A DNA stretch of 64,000 bases from an uncultured Sphingomonas sp. (GTDB lineage Bacteria > Pseudomonadota > Alphaproteobacteria > Sphingomonadales > Sphingomonadaceae). The notes under the pieces were generated by a model. That model worked only from the letters and a program-made list of their open reading frames with translations. It was not told where the DNA came from and did not search any database. The stretch covers positions 427,587 to 491,586 of the forward strand of contig NZ_CAJYTI010000020.1 of the NCBI RefSeq assembly GCF_913777625.1, given 5' to 3'. Below, piece after piece: positions 43,595-53,306 of the stretch. The translations under genes were made by a program, and so were the position numbers. Each line of letters begins with the position of its first letter. Position 1 is the stretch's first letter.

Positions 43595-43665
43595 GGCGCT
43601 ACTCCAAGGCGCTAGAATCGCATTCGCATCTTACCAAAGCCTTGCCGAACGCGGTTAACCGCGCG

Positions 43666-44679
43666 TCAACGACCTTTCGCCCGCGCAAGCACGATCGCAT
43701 CGCCCCGGCGCTGCGGCGTCATCCCGACCAGCGCGCCGATCAGCACCGTGCTCTGCTCGGGTGTGTCGAGCCGGAAGCGGCCGCTCAACCGGGTCGCCCC
43801 CAGTGCCGGATCGGCGAGCCGGATCGGCACCGCGCTGTGCCGTCCGATCCGCCCGAGCGCGGCATCGAGCCGCATGCCGTCCGCGCTCAGCCATACGCTG
43901 TCGAAAGCGCCCGACGTCTTGGGATCGAAGCGCTGGACGCGCAACGGCTGCGCGCCGACGCTCACCCACTCGCCGCCGGTCACGACGATCGGGGATCGCC
44001 CCGGCTCGTCCACCCGCACCCGGCCGCGATAGACGTGGAGTTCGACGGCCCCCGGCAGCTGGTCGACACTGAAATTGGTACCGAGCGCGGTGAAGCGCAC
44101 CTGCCCCGACTGGACCGAAAAGGGTCGGCTGGCATCGTGCGCCACGTCGAACCGCGCCGCGCCGCGCTCGAGCGTCACTGGCCGGGCATGCGCGGCAAAG
44201 GCGACGCGCACGGCCGAGGCCGCATCCAGCGTCACCTGCGATCCGTCGCCCAGGCGCACCTGCGCGCGCATCCCCACCGGACTGGTGTGGAGGACGCCGG
44301 CAACCGCTGCCACCTTCGGCGCGGGCGGCAGCGCCTCGCGCCACAGCAGCGGCACCGCCACCACGGCCGCGAGCCCTGCCGCGGCTGCCGCGATCCGCAT
44401 GCCCCGCGCGCGCTGGAGTGCCGGGCGCGGATGGCGATCGCTGCGGCGGCGCTGCGGCACCGCGTCGGGCAGCGGCGGCAGGACCGACAGGGGCTTGGCC
44501 GCCTCCAGCACCGCGAGCAGCGCCGGATCGCGCAGCAGCTCGTGCATCCGGGTGAAGGCGCGAAGATTGGCCTCGGATTCGTTGAGCCAGGCGATCAGCA
44601 CGCGCCGCTCGATCGCATCGAGCTCGTCGATCCGATCCGCCCAGTCCGCCGCGATTTCCAGCGTCTGCACGTCGCTCAT
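43666..44679 (-). CDS. FecR-type anti-sigma regulator
   Basis: A 337-residue inner-membrane protein. The cytoplasmic N-terminus (ADWADRIDELDAIERRVLIA, WLNESEANLRAF) is DUF4880-like. One transmembrane helix lies at about 94-112. The periplasmic FecR domain follows: RLGDGSQVTLDAASAVRVAF, FTALGTNFSV, VYRGRVRV. It would relay a signal from the STN domain of the adjacent TonB receptor to the sigma factor. Start ATG 44679 overlaps the sigma gene stop by four bases (ATGA), so the two are coupled. Confidence 0.92.
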   Translation of the reverse strand: MSDVQTLEIAADWADRIDELDAIERRVLIAWLNESEANLRAFTRMHELLRDPALLAVLEAAKPLSVLPPLPDAVPQRRRSDRHPRPALQRARGMRIAAAAAGLAAVVAVPLLWREALPPAPKVAAVAGVLHTSPVGMRAQVRLGDGSQVTLDAASAVRVAFAAHARPVTLERGAARFDVAHDASRPFSVQSGQVRFTALGTNFSVDQLPGAVELHVYRGRVRVDEPGRSPIVVTGGEWVSVGAQPLRVQRFDPKTSGAFDSVWLSADGMRLDAALGRIGRHSAVPIRLADPALGATRLSGRFRLDTPEQSTVLIGALVGMTPQRRGDAIVLARAKGR

Positions 44680-45185
44680 GCCGACGCCCCATGCGCCACG
44701 CCGTCGAGATCGCCGCACTCGGCCAGGTCGATCATCGCGCGCACCAGATGCTTCTTCACCGCTTCCAGGCTCAATCCCATTTCCTCGGCGATCTCGGCGC
44801 GCGACTTGCCGTCGAGATGGCGCTTCACGAATACGTCGCGGCGCAGCGCGGGCAGGCCGGCCAGTACCGTCTCGAACCGGGCGAGCCGGCGGCGATAGTC
44901 CAGCACCTCCTCGGGCAGCGGCAGGGTGCAGGCGATCTCGGTATCGAGCGGCTCGGTATGCCCGCCGCCCTTGCGCGCGCCGGCGAACAGGATCGAATCC
45001 GCCACGCGAAAGGCATAGGCGAGCGGCTGCTCGATCCGCTGCTTGCGCTCCTGTTCCACCACCCGCACGAACGTCTCCTGCACGATATCGTCCGCCTGCT
45101 CCGGGTCGCGGAGCCGCTTGCGGACATAGGCGGTCAGGCGCGTCCGATGTTCAGCCAGAATGTCGGCCGCGTCCATCAGGCGCAT
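44676..45185 (-). CDS. ECF RNA polymerase sigma factor (FecI-like)
   Basis: A 169-residue sigma factor with region 2 (LTAYVRKRLRDPEQADDIVQ, ETFVRVVEQE) and region 4 (LPALRRDVFVKRHLDGKSRA, EIAEEMGLSLEAVKKHLVRA). It would direct transcription of receptor genes in response to a periplasmic signal relayed by the FecR-type regulator. The start is either 45185 (MRLMDAAD) or 45176 (MDAADIL). Gene order is receptor-sigma-FecR on the minus strand, 84 bp after the receptor stop. Confidence 0.92.
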   Translation of the reverse strand: MRLMDAADILAEHRTRLTAYVRKRLRDPEQADDIVQETFVRVVEQERKQRIEQPLAYAFRVADSILFAGARKGGGHTEPLDTEIACTLPLPEEVLDYRRRLARFETVLAGLPALRRDVFVKRHLDGKSRAEIAEEMGLSLEAVKKHLVRAMIDLAECGDLDGVAHGASA

Positions 45186-45269
45186 CGTCCCGGCCCGGCC
45201 GTTACGGATGGGTAGAGTCGCGGCGCGCGGAAACGGGGACATGCGCCCCGCCCCTGCCCTGCACCGCCG

Positions 45270-48200
45270 TCAAAAAACATACCGAATCCCCGCACTCAGC
45301 ACGCGCCCGCTATGGGTGATCGCCAGCAGCCGGCGTGCGTCGCGGTCGGTATACTGGAGAATGGGCGCGTTGGTAAGGTTCTGCGCCTCCAGCACCAGCT
45401 TGGCGCGCCGCCCGAGTGCGACATGCGCGGCGGCGTCGAGCGTGGCGGCAGGCGCGACCCACTCGCCGATATTGCCGCTGTTGCCGATCCCGGTGCGGTA
45501 GCGATCGCGATAGGCAAGCGCGACGCGCGCATCCCAGCCCCGCCCGGTATAGTAGAGCGTGGCATTGCCCTGCCAGCGCGACAGGTCGATCAGCGTCAGC
45601 CGCACCGGCACGCCGGCATAGACCACGTCCGAGCGGCCATCGGCATAGGTGCCGTTGAGCTGCACGCCCGTCCGGTCGAACGGCGCGGGGAGGAAGCGCA
45701 GCTCCTGCTGCACCGCCAGCTCCGCGCCCAGAATGGAGGCGCCGCCGCCGTTGAACGGCTGGACGACGTTGAACAGCGTGTTCGCGCTCTGGCCGGGAAA
45801 CAGGAAGGCGAGCGGATAGCCGGTGGCGACATAGGGCTGCACCGTCGTCGCCGAGGTGATGAACGAATTCATGTGCTTGTAGAACAGCCCGAGCGCGATC
45901 AGCCCGCCGTCCGCGCCGTAGCGCTCCAGCGCGAGGTCGAAGGATTGCGCGCGGAACGGCTTCAGGTCGGGGTTGCCGGTGGTGATCGTGCCGCCGAAGG
46001 GCGAGACCGACACCACCGCCGCCGCGCGCAGATCGGCGAGGTCCGGTCGGTTGACGTTCTCGCTGGCGGTAGCGCGCAGCAGCAGCGCGGGCCGCAGGGT
46101 CAGCCGGACTTCCAGCGAGGGCAGCCAGGCGCGGCTGTCGGTACTGTGCGTCACCGGGGCGGCGAACATGTCGCTGGTGGCGGCACCGGTCGAGCGCGTG
46201 GTGATCGCCTGATAGCGCAGCCCGCCGCGGACCCGCAGCGGCAGCGCGCCGAGACGGCCGTCCCAATCGAGCAGCGCGAACCCCGCCCTGCTTTCCTCGC
46301 GCAGCCGGTAATCGGTGCCGGGGACGTTGTCGGCGGCGGTCAGGTCGCGGCGCTGACCGGTGGCGGCATAGGTCGCGTCGACATCGGCGACGACGTAGGG
46401 GGCGATCGTCGGCCCGTCGAAGACCGCAGTTACCGCCGGTCCGCCATCGGGATAGTCCACCCGGGTGCGGCGCTGATAGCCGCTGTTGGTGAAGCGGTGC
46501 CAGCTGCCGCCCGCGCGCAGCGTGAGCCCCGGCGCCAGCGTGCGGTCGAGCGTCAGTCGCGCCTGGGCGTTGGCGTTGTCGATCGCATCTTCCCGCGCAT
46601 CGGCCCGCATCAGGCTCCACACCGCCGGATCGGCCGGATCGAAGCCATAGCGGTTCTGCGGATCGGCGCCGGTGGAGGTCGTTGCGAAATCGCGGTTCTT
46701 CGCCTGCAGGAACGCCTTATCGAACACCGGCCCGCGAAACACCGATCGGTTGTAGCCCAGGGTGAGCTGGACGATCGTCGCGGCGTCGATCGGCTTGCGC
46801 AGCGACAAGGTCGCCTGGTCGAACCGGGTGCGGTCCTCCGATCGCTTGGCTTCGGTGCGCAGGTCGACGCCCGAATAGCGTGCCGCCGCCAGGGTATCGC
46901 CGACGATCGTCGCGGCAAGCAGCCGCTGGGTGCCGGTGACATTGCCGGTCAGCCCGTTGTCGCCCGCCGCGGCCAGCGAGCGTTCGTCGCGGTGGTCGGC
47001 GAGCGCGGCATGCACCCAATCGACGCTCAGTTCGGTGCCGTCGTCGCCTGCATGCTGGACGGCGGCGACGAGATTGAGCCGGTCGAGCCGGTTGATCCAA
47101 CTCGAATAGGTCGCGGCGCGCGGGCCGTAGACCGGGCGCCCAGACGTACCGGTCAGCCGTGCCCGCTGGTCAGCCGTGAGGTTCGGCCCCAGATTGGCGG
47201 CGCCGAAGGTGACCGGCGCCCAGTCCCAGTTGCGATAGCCGAACTCGGCGACATGGTTGCTGCTGAACGAGGCGGCGACCAGCACCCCCCAATGGTCGCT
47301 CCGACGGGCCAGCTCCACGGTGCCCTGCGGCGTCGTCGCCATGCCGTTGCCGCCGGCGCGGGCGCGCAGCGAGACCAGCGTCTCGTTCTCCGGCCGGTCG
47401 AACGGGCGCACCGTCTGCAGCGCGACGGTGCCGCCGATCCCGCCGGCATCGGCATCAGCCGCCCAGCTCTTTTCCACCACTACCTGCGAGAGCAGGCTGG
47501 CTTCGAACACCGAATAGTCGAAGCGCCGCTCGCGGCTCACCGATCCGCGATTGTCGAAGCCCGAGGCCGTGGTGGCGAGCGCATCGACCCCGTTCAGCGT
47601 GGTGCGGGTGAACAGCGGCCCCAGCCCGCGCAGCGAGACCTGGCGCCCCTCGCCATTGTCGCGGCTGATCGCCACACCGGGCAGCCGCTGAAGGGCATCG
47701 GCGACGTTGCGATCGGGGAAGTCGGCAATGTCCTGCGCTCGCGTCGCCTCGCGTACGCCGGTGGCGCGGCGCTTGAGCGCGACCGACTGGCGCACCGCCT
47801 CGCGATAGCCGGTGACGACGATCAGCGGCGGCTCGGGCGGCGGAGCTTCGAGGTCAGGTTCCGGTGCAGCGGGGCCCGGCACGACGACATACCCTCCGCC
47901 TGCCGCCCGCGCGACGAGCGGCAGACCGGCAAGCGCGCGGGCAATCGCTGCCGCCCGGGTCATGCGTCCGCGGATCGGGCGCGCGACGCGGGTCGAGGCC
48001 GGCTGGGTGGTGAGGATCTCGATGCCGGCCTGGCGCGACAGGGCGCGGAGCACCTCGGCCAGGGGGCCGGGCGGGATATCGAAGCGGATGCGCGCTTGCG
48101 GCGAGGCCGCCTGCGTCTGGCACGGCGCGGCGATGGGCGAAAGCGATCCCAGGATCAGCGCCGCCCCAGAAACCCACCGGTACGATTGCCGACGCCCGCG

Positions 48201-48311
48201 CAGACCCTTTGCCTCCGCAGGCGCGGCTATCAGTCGATGATGACAGATTGTTGACCCCGAAGGCCAACCGGGGCCGGGGCGGAACGGTAGGACCGTCCCG
48301 CCCCGGGGCAA
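45270..48311 (-). CDS. TonB-dependent receptor with N-terminal STN signalling domain (start uncertain)
   Basis: An outer-membrane transporter of up to 1013 residues. After a signal-like stretch (WVSGAALILGSLSPIAAPCQ) comes an STN domain (IRFDIPPGPLAEVLRALSRQ, AGIEIL) that interacts with FecR-type regulators. Then follow the plug (IVVTGYREAV, DFPDRNVADALQRLPGVAIS, SLRGLGPLFTRTTLNG) and the barrel ending in VLSAGIRYVF. The first in-frame start codon is TTG at 48311, three bases after the upstream receptor stop and inside a hairpin. No ATG or GTG occurs before the signal peptide, so the real start is unresolved. The substrate is unknown. Confidence 0.88.
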   Translation of the reverse strand: MPRGGTVLPFRPGPGWPSGSTICHHRLIAAPAEAKGLRGRRQSYRWVSGAALILGSLSPIAAPCQTQAASPQARIRFDIPPGPLAEVLRALSRQAGIEILTTQPASTRVARPIRGRMTRAAAIARALAGLPLVARAAGGGYVVVPGPAAPEPDLEAPPPEPPLIVVTGYREAVRQSVALKRRATGVREATRAQDIADFPDRNVADALQRLPGVAISRDNGEGRQVSLRGLGPLFTRTTLNGVDALATTASGFDNRGSVSRERRFDYSVFEASLLSQVVVEKSWAADADAGGIGGTVALQTVRPFDRPENETLVSLRARAGGNGMATTPQGTVELARRSDHWGVLVAASFSSNHVAEFGYRNWDWAPVTFGAANLGPNLTADQRARLTGTSGRPVYGPRAATYSSWINRLDRLNLVAAVQHAGDDGTELSVDWVHAALADHRDERSLAAAGDNGLTGNVTGTQRLLAATIVGDTLAAARYSGVDLRTEAKRSEDRTRFDQATLSLRKPIDAATIVQLTLGYNRSVFRGPVFDKAFLQAKNRDFATTSTGADPQNRYGFDPADPAVWSLMRADAREDAIDNANAQARLTLDRTLAPGLTLRAGGSWHRFTNSGYQRRTRVDYPDGGPAVTAVFDGPTIAPYVVADVDATYAATGQRRDLTAADNVPGTDYRLREESRAGFALLDWDGRLGALPLRVRGGLRYQAITTRSTGAATSDMFAAPVTHSTDSRAWLPSLEVRLTLRPALLLRATASENVNRPDLADLRAAAVVSVSPFGGTITTGNPDLKPFRAQSFDLALERYGADGGLIALGLFYKHMNSFITSATTVQPYVATGYPLAFLFPGQSANTLFNVVQPFNGGGASILGAELAVQQELRFLPAPFDRTGVQLNGTYADGRSDVVYAGVPVRLTLIDLSRWQGNATLYYTGRGWDARVALAYRDRYRTGIGNSGNIGEWVAPAATLDAAAHVALGRRAKLVLEAQNLTNAPILQYTDRDARRLLAITHSGRVLSAGIRYVF
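48276..48304 (-). terminator. Hairpin between the two receptor genes
   Basis: Arms 48276-48288 and 48292-48304 pair over 13 positions with one mismatch (GGGGCGG...ACGGT with ACCGT...CCGCCCC). No T-run follows on the minus strand, so it could reduce rather than stop read-through from the first receptor gene. Confidence 0.55.
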
Positions 48312-48314
48312 GGC

Positions 48315-51062
48315 TCAGAACGAGATGCGGACGCCGCCCATCACCGTCGTCCCCGCGCGGGTGACGACATAGAGGCGCTGGGTGCTGTCCGAATATTGCT
48401 TCTCGCGCTGGTTGGTCAGGTTGATCGCGTCGAGGGTCAGCTGGACCTTGCTGGTCAGGTTGTAATGCGCCGAGGCATCCACATAGGTGGTCGGCGCATA
48501 GCCGGTCAGATCCTGATCCTTGCCGAGGCTCGTCGAGACCGGCGAGGCGCTGTAAACATAGCCGCTGCGATAATTGACCGAGACGCGCGCGTCGAACCTG
48601 GCGTCCTGGTAATAGAGCGTCGCATTGGCGTTGACGTGGCTCAGCCCTTCCAGCGTGGTGCGGATCGCGTCCGCGCCGTAGATCTTGCGATAGTCGTACT
48701 TCGAATCGAGGTAGGTGAAGTTGCCGCTCGCGCCGAAGTGATCGAACGGCGCCGGCAGGAAGGTGAAGTCGGCCTGGCCGGCCAGCTCCATGCCGACCAG
48801 ATCGGTGCCGTCGAGGTTCACCGGGATCGAATAGCTGGTGATGATCGTGTTCGGCGTCAGGTTCGGCGCCAGCGTGGTCGGCTGGCCGGTGATGCTGTAG
48901 GGCACGTTCGACAGCGTCTTGGTGGCGATGAAGCCGTCGAGATGCTTGTAGAAGCCGCCCAGCGCGACATAGCCGACCCGGCCGAAATAATGCTCGATCG
49001 ACAGGTTGAGGTCGGTCGACTTGTAGGGCTTGAGGTCCGGGTTGCCGACCGAGACGCTGTAGGTGCCGTCGTCGTTGAGCGATACCGAGGCATTGGCGGC
49101 CAGCGCGCTCAGCGTCGGACGGTTGATGTTCTTGGCGGCCGAGAAGCGGACCTGCAGGCCCTTCTGCAGCTCCAGCGTGAGGTTCATCGCCGGCAGCACG
49201 CCGTCATAGCTCTTGCCGATGCTGGCACTGCCGCTGCCGATCGTGTTGCCCTTGCTGTCCGTCCCGGTGGAGAAGCCCGACGAGGTCAGATCGGTGCGAT
49301 AGTAGCGCACGCCGATATTGCCGCGGAACGGCAGGCTGCCGAGATGGTGGTCCCAGTCATATTGCGCGAACGCCGCGCCGGTGCGCTCCTCGACGCCGTA
49401 GACGCTCAGCTTCGGCCCCAGATAGGCGTTGCGATCGATGCCGAGCTGGCTCAGCGCCTTGTTGTAATCGACCACCACCCAGTTCTGGCCGCTATAGCCG
49501 GTATAGACCTGGGCATAGTTGGCGATGTTGGCGCTGACCTTCCCCGTCTGGAACTCGGTCTGGTAGACATTGACCTGGCCGCCGCGGCTGTAGCCGCTGT
49601 TCTCAAACCGGCGCCATTCGCCGCCGAACGACAGCTTGTCGTCGGGGCTCACCGAGAATTCGAATCGGCCCTTGGCGGTGTCGAACGCCGAGTCCTGATA
49701 GTTGGACGAGATCAGCAGGTTGTGGGCGTGCCACAGCGCGGGGTTGCCGGTGTCCCACTTATAGGTGTTGACCAGCGAATAGGTGCCGCCGCGATAGTCC
49801 GAGATCACGCCGCCATAGGCTTCGAGGTAGAATTTGTCGCTGACCGGCATGTCGTAGCTCGAGCGCTCGACCCCGCCGGTGAAGAAGAATTTGAGGTTGT
49901 CGCTCAGCGCCGCGTCGCCGCTCAGCACCAGCTGCTTGAAGATGTTCTTGGTCTTCTGGGTGCGGGTTTCGGTCGCGGTGTTGGCGCCGTCGACGTCGAG
50001 ATAATCGACCTCGTTCTGGTCGTTCCAGTGGATCTGGTTGATCTTGGAATTCTTGTAGGTGACGCCCGCAAAGGTCTGCGCGCCGCCCAGCCACGTCGAG
50101 CCGCCGCCGCCGCGCGAGGCGAGGTGCGTCTCGAAGCGGTCGGCCTTGAACTCGCCGTACAGGCCATCGAGCGCGAGGTTGATCTTGTCGCTCGGCTTCC
50201 ACTGGATCGCGGCGGTCAGGCCCAGCCGGTCCTGGGTGCTGTCCCACACCGACAGGCGGTTGCCGCGCGCGAAGCGCAGGTCGCCCGATGCGATCTTGGC
50301 CTGCTGGTCGGCGGTCAGCGCCGAGACGTCGCTGCCATTGGCCTTGTTGCGGCGCCAGCGATAGGTGTCGAAGCCCTCTTCGCGGGTGTTGCGGTGGCTA
50401 TAGGCGCCCGAGATCAGCACGCCGAAATTGCCCCAGTTCTTCGACAGCAGCCCGGTGAAGCGCGGCTGCGCGTCCTTGGTCAGCGTGTTGGTGCCGAGCT
50501 GAGCGGAGACGACCGCCTTGGTGCCGGCATAGTCGAACGGCCGGCCGGTATGCAGGCCGACGGTACCCGCCAGGCCGCCCTCGGTCTGGATCGCCTGGTA
50601 GGACTTCTCGACGTCGACGCGGTTGAACAGCTCGGCGGCGAACAGGTTGAAGTCGAAGGCGCGGTCACGCGAATTCTGGCCGCGGCTGTCCTGCGGCGAG
50701 TCCACGTTGCCGAGCACTTCCATGCCGTTGAGCTGGACGCGGGTGAAGTCCGGGCCGAGCCCGCGCAGGCTGATGCGGCGCCCTTCGCCGGCTTCGCGGT
50801 TGATCGCGACGCCCGGCAGGCGCTGGATCGCCTCGGCGAGATTGAGGTCCGGGAAGGCGGCGATGTCGTCGGCCGCGATCGAATCCTGGATGATCGCCGA
50901 CTTGCGCTTGAGGTCGCGTGCCTGCTCGAGGCTGGCGCGATAGCCGGTGACGACGATGTCCTGCGGCGCGTCGGCGGCGCTCTGCTGGTCCTGCGCCAAA
51001 GCGGGCTGCGCGACGCAGCCGAGCGCCGTCGTCACCAGCCAAAGGGTGCGCTTGTTCACCAT
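48315..51062 (-). CDS. TonB-dependent receptor (no STN domain)
   Basis: A 915-residue outer-membrane transporter. A signal peptide (MVNKRTLWLVTTALGCVAQP, cleavage near ALA-QDQ) is followed by the TonB box-like QDIVVTGYRASL, the plug (AAFPDLNLAEAIQRLPGVAI, RRISLRGLGPDFTRVQLNGM) and a 22-strand-type barrel ending in GVRISF. Start ATG 51062 gives the natural signal peptide. The plug resembles sphingomonad receptors for carbohydrates or complex organics; the substrate is unknown. An AT-rich upstream region (51120-51200) should hold the promoter. Confidence 0.95.
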   Translation of the reverse strand: MVNKRTLWLVTTALGCVAQPALAQDQQSAADAPQDIVVTGYRASLEQARDLKRKSAIIQDSIAADDIAAFPDLNLAEAIQRLPGVAINREAGEGRRISLRGLGPDFTRVQLNGMEVLGNVDSPQDSRGQNSRDRAFDFNLFAAELFNRVDVEKSYQAIQTEGGLAGTVGLHTGRPFDYAGTKAVVSAQLGTNTLTKDAQPRFTGLLSKNWGNFGVLISGAYSHRNTREEGFDTYRWRRNKANGSDVSALTADQQAKIASGDLRFARGNRLSVWDSTQDRLGLTAAIQWKPSDKINLALDGLYGEFKADRFETHLASRGGGGSTWLGGAQTFAGVTYKNSKINQIHWNDQNEVDYLDVDGANTATETRTQKTKNIFKQLVLSGDAALSDNLKFFFTGGVERSSYDMPVSDKFYLEAYGGVISDYRGGTYSLVNTYKWDTGNPALWHAHNLLISSNYQDSAFDTAKGRFEFSVSPDDKLSFGGEWRRFENSGYSRGGQVNVYQTEFQTGKVSANIANYAQVYTGYSGQNWVVVDYNKALSQLGIDRNAYLGPKLSVYGVEERTGAAFAQYDWDHHLGSLPFRGNIGVRYYRTDLTSSGFSTGTDSKGNTIGSGSASIGKSYDGVLPAMNLTLELQKGLQVRFSAAKNINRPTLSALAANASVSLNDDGTYSVSVGNPDLKPYKSTDLNLSIEHYFGRVGYVALGGFYKHLDGFIATKTLSNVPYSITGQPTTLAPNLTPNTIITSYSIPVNLDGTDLVGMELAGQADFTFLPAPFDHFGASGNFTYLDSKYDYRKIYGADAIRTTLEGLSHVNANATLYYQDARFDARVSVNYRSGYVYSASPVSTSLGKDQDLTGYAPTTYVDASAHYNLTSKVQLTLDAINLTNQREKQYSDSTQRLYVVTRAGTTVMGGVRISF

Positions 51063-51217
51063 GATCTTCGATATCCCCCGTGGATGCGGTCGTGTTGCAC
51101 CGCGCAATAAGCGCGGTTCGACCGGGTAGAGGGCGCCGGAGCGCCAATGGGGACAGAAGAAATTTGTTAAATTTTCATGACGATTATTACTTTTTTATTA
51201 CATGGCCTCTGGAGAAA

Positions 51218-51247
51218 GGGCCGACCTTCGGTCCCGGAAGTCGGCCC
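51218..51247 (-). terminator. Terminator after the hydrolase gene
   Basis: GGGCCGACCTTC and GAAGTCGGCCC form a strong stem around GGTCCCG, followed on the minus strand by TTTCTCC. It is 8 bp after the hydrolase stop at 51256. Confidence 0.75.
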
Positions 51248-51255
51248 CGCCTCGT

Positions 51256-52224
51256 TTACTTGCGGATGAAGGCAAGCAGATCGGGGTTCAACACGTCCGC
51301 ATGGGTGGTGAGCATGCCGTGGGGCAAGCCTTTATAGACTTTGAGTTCGCCCTTCTTGACCAGCTTCACCGCGAGCTGGGCGGAATCGGCGATGGGCACG
51401 ATCTGGTCGTCGTCGCCGTGCAGGAACAGCACCGGCACCTGGATCTTCTTCAGATCGTCGGTCTGGTCGGTTTCCGAGAAGACCTTGATGCAATCATATT
51501 GCGCCTTGGCGCCGCCCATCATGCCCTGGCGCCACCAGTTCTGGATCACACCCTGCGAGACCTTGGCCCCCGGCCGGTTGAAGCCGTAGAACGGGCCGCT
51601 CGGCACATCGAGATAGAATTGCGCGCGGTTGGCGGCGAGCGCGGCGCGGAAGCCGTCGAACACCTCGATCGGCAGGCCGCCGGGGTTGCTGGCGGTCTTC
51701 AGCATCAGCGGCGGGATCGCGCCGACCAGCACCGCCTTGGCGACGCGGCCGGGCTTCGCCCGCGCGACATAGGCGGCCACTTCGCCGCCGCCGGTCGAAT
51801 GGCCGATATGCACGGCATTCTTCAGGTCCAGCGCATCGGCGAGTTCGATCACGTCGGCGGCATAGGTCGCCATGTCGTTGCCGGTATCGGTCTGCGTCGA
51901 GCGGCCATGGCCGCGGCGATCATGCGCGATGACGCGGAAGCCGTTCGCCAGGAAATACAGCATCTGCGCATCCCAGTCGTCCGACGAGAGCGGCCAGCCA
52001 TGGTGGAAGACGATCGGCCGGGCGGTCTTGGGGCCCCAGTCCTTGTAGAAGATCGTCGTGCCGTCCTTGACGGTGATCGTCGCCATGGTCGTGTCTCCAT
52101 GTTGTGGGTGGCCCTGCGCCATTGCCTGCGCTGCCGGCGCGAGTGCTGCGACCGCACCCACCGCCAGCGCGCCCTCGAGCAGTTCGCGGCGCGTGACGCC
52201 AAACCTGTCTCCAAATCCGTTCAT
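51256..52224 (-). CDS. Alpha/beta hydrolase (non-haem haloperoxidase-like), Tat-exported
   Basis: A 322-residue protein. The first 37 residues carry a Tat signal ([20 protein letters not shown]), so it is exported folded. The hydrolase core has [16 protein letters not shown], the nucleophile Ser143 in [12 protein letters not shown], an acid in [12 protein letters not shown] and His in [12 protein letters not shown], matching chloroperoxidase/arylesterase-type enzymes. The natural substrate is unknown. An internal start at MATITVKDG would give a cytosolic form, but the Tat signal is clear. Confidence 0.92.
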   Translation of the reverse strand: MNGFGDRFGVTRRELLEGALAVGAVAALAPAAQAMAQGHPQHGDTTMATITVKDGTTIFYKDWGPKTARPIVFHHGWPLSSDDWDAQMLYFLANGFRVIAHDRRGHGRSTQTDTGNDMATYAADVIELADALDLKNAVHIGHSTGGGEVAAYVARAKPGRVAKAVLVGAIPPLMLKTASNPGGLPIEVFDGFRAALAANRAQFYLDVPSGPFYGFNRPGAKVSQGVIQNWWRQGMMGGAKAQYDCIKVFSETDQTDDLKKIQVPVLFLHGDDDQIVPIADSAQLAVKLVKKGELKVYKGLPHGMLTTHADVLNPDLLAFIRK

Positions 52225-52494
52225 CGCCGCGTTCCCTTGTATCGATGCGTGAATCGGTGCCGGTCCGAACGGGACCGCCCCTGCCGGCAAGCAATGGCAG
52301 CAGCGTTACGCGGGCGAAATTGAACGGGCGTATAGGGTGGGCCGTCGCCGGCGGGGGCCTTTCGGGCATATCGGGGAAGCACGCACCCGCACGCGATGCC
52401 GGCGATGACGATCCGCCTGCTCGGCGGGGTCGCCTGCCACGAAGGGCGACAAGCGCCGGAAGACATCGCCGCCGCCCAGCGCTATGGGTGCGGC

Positions 52495-53076
52495 ATGCCC
52501 CGGCTGCTGCTGTTCAACAAACCCTTCGGGGTCCTTTCGCAATTCACCGATCGCGGATCGCCGACGCTGCGGTCGACCTTGTCGGATTTCATCGCGGTCA
52601 AGGGCGTCTATCCCGCCGGCAGGCTCGATCGGGACAGCGAGGGCCTGCTGCTGCTGTGCGATGACGGGCGGCTGCAGGCGCGCATTGCCGATCCGCGCTT
52701 CAAGATGCCCAAGACCTATCTCGTCCAGGTCGAAGGCGATCCGCGGGACGCCGACCTGGAACCCCTGCGGCACGGCGTCATGCTCAACGACGGCATGACG
52801 CTGCCGGCCGAAGTTGCGCGGATCGACGCGCCGGACCTGTGGCTGCGCGATCCGCCGATCCGCCAGCGCAAGTCGATCCCCGACAGCTGGCTGAAGATCA
52901 CCATCCGCGAAGGGCGCAACCGGCAGGTGCGCCGGATGACGGCGGCGGTCGGACTGCCCACGCTGCGGCTGGTCCGCTGGTCGATCGGCGACTGGTCGGT
53001 CGCCGGGATCGCGCCGGGCCAGTTCGCGGAGGGCGCCAGCCCCGGCAAGACGGGCAGCGGCGCGCCGGGCCGATGA
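52495..53076 (+). CDS. 23S/16S rRNA pseudouridine synthase, RluE/RsuA family
   Basis: A 193-residue enzyme. [18 protein letters not shown] is the N-terminal block, the catalytic Asp is in [20 protein letters not shown], and [20 protein letters not shown] is the RNA-binding block. The N-terminal S4 domain is absent, as in RluE. It pairs with the next gene, rlmJ, another rRNA-modifying enzyme, but a 230-bp gap lies between them. Confidence 0.93.
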   Translation: MPRLLLFNKPFGVLSQFTDRGSPTLRSTLSDFIAVKGVYPAGRLDRDSEGLLLLCDDGRLQARIADPRFKMPKTYLVQVEGDPRDADLEPLRHGVMLNDGMTLPAEVARIDAPDLWLRDPPIRQRKSIPDSWLKITIREGRNRQVRRMTAAVGLPTLRLVRWSIGDWSVAGIAPGQFAEGASPGKTGSGAPGR

Positions 53077-53306
53077 CGCCGTTCGGCGGGCGCCCGGGGG
53101 ACAGCCGGCGGGAGGGCGGAGCAACGCTGCCCGCGCTGCCCGGTTGCCGTCGACCGCGAAAGCTGATTTGAGGGGTCGCGCAGAGCGGCGTCGACGCCCT
53201 CCGCCCGGCACAGGGGCGTGCCGGATCGGTTGCCGCCATCGTCTCGCGATCGGCTTCCTCGCCCGGTAGCGGGTACAACAGCCAATCGGCAGGGTTTTCG
53301 ACGTCC

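Noticed and set aside
45312..48254. A 980-codon plus-strand frame across the STN-type TonB receptor
   Set aside because: Antisense shadow of a clear receptor gene; low-complexity Arg/Gly/Ala composition.
48396..51110. A 904-codon plus-strand frame across the other TonB receptor
   Set aside because: Antisense shadow; no recognisable domain, while the minus strand shows plug and barrel motifs.
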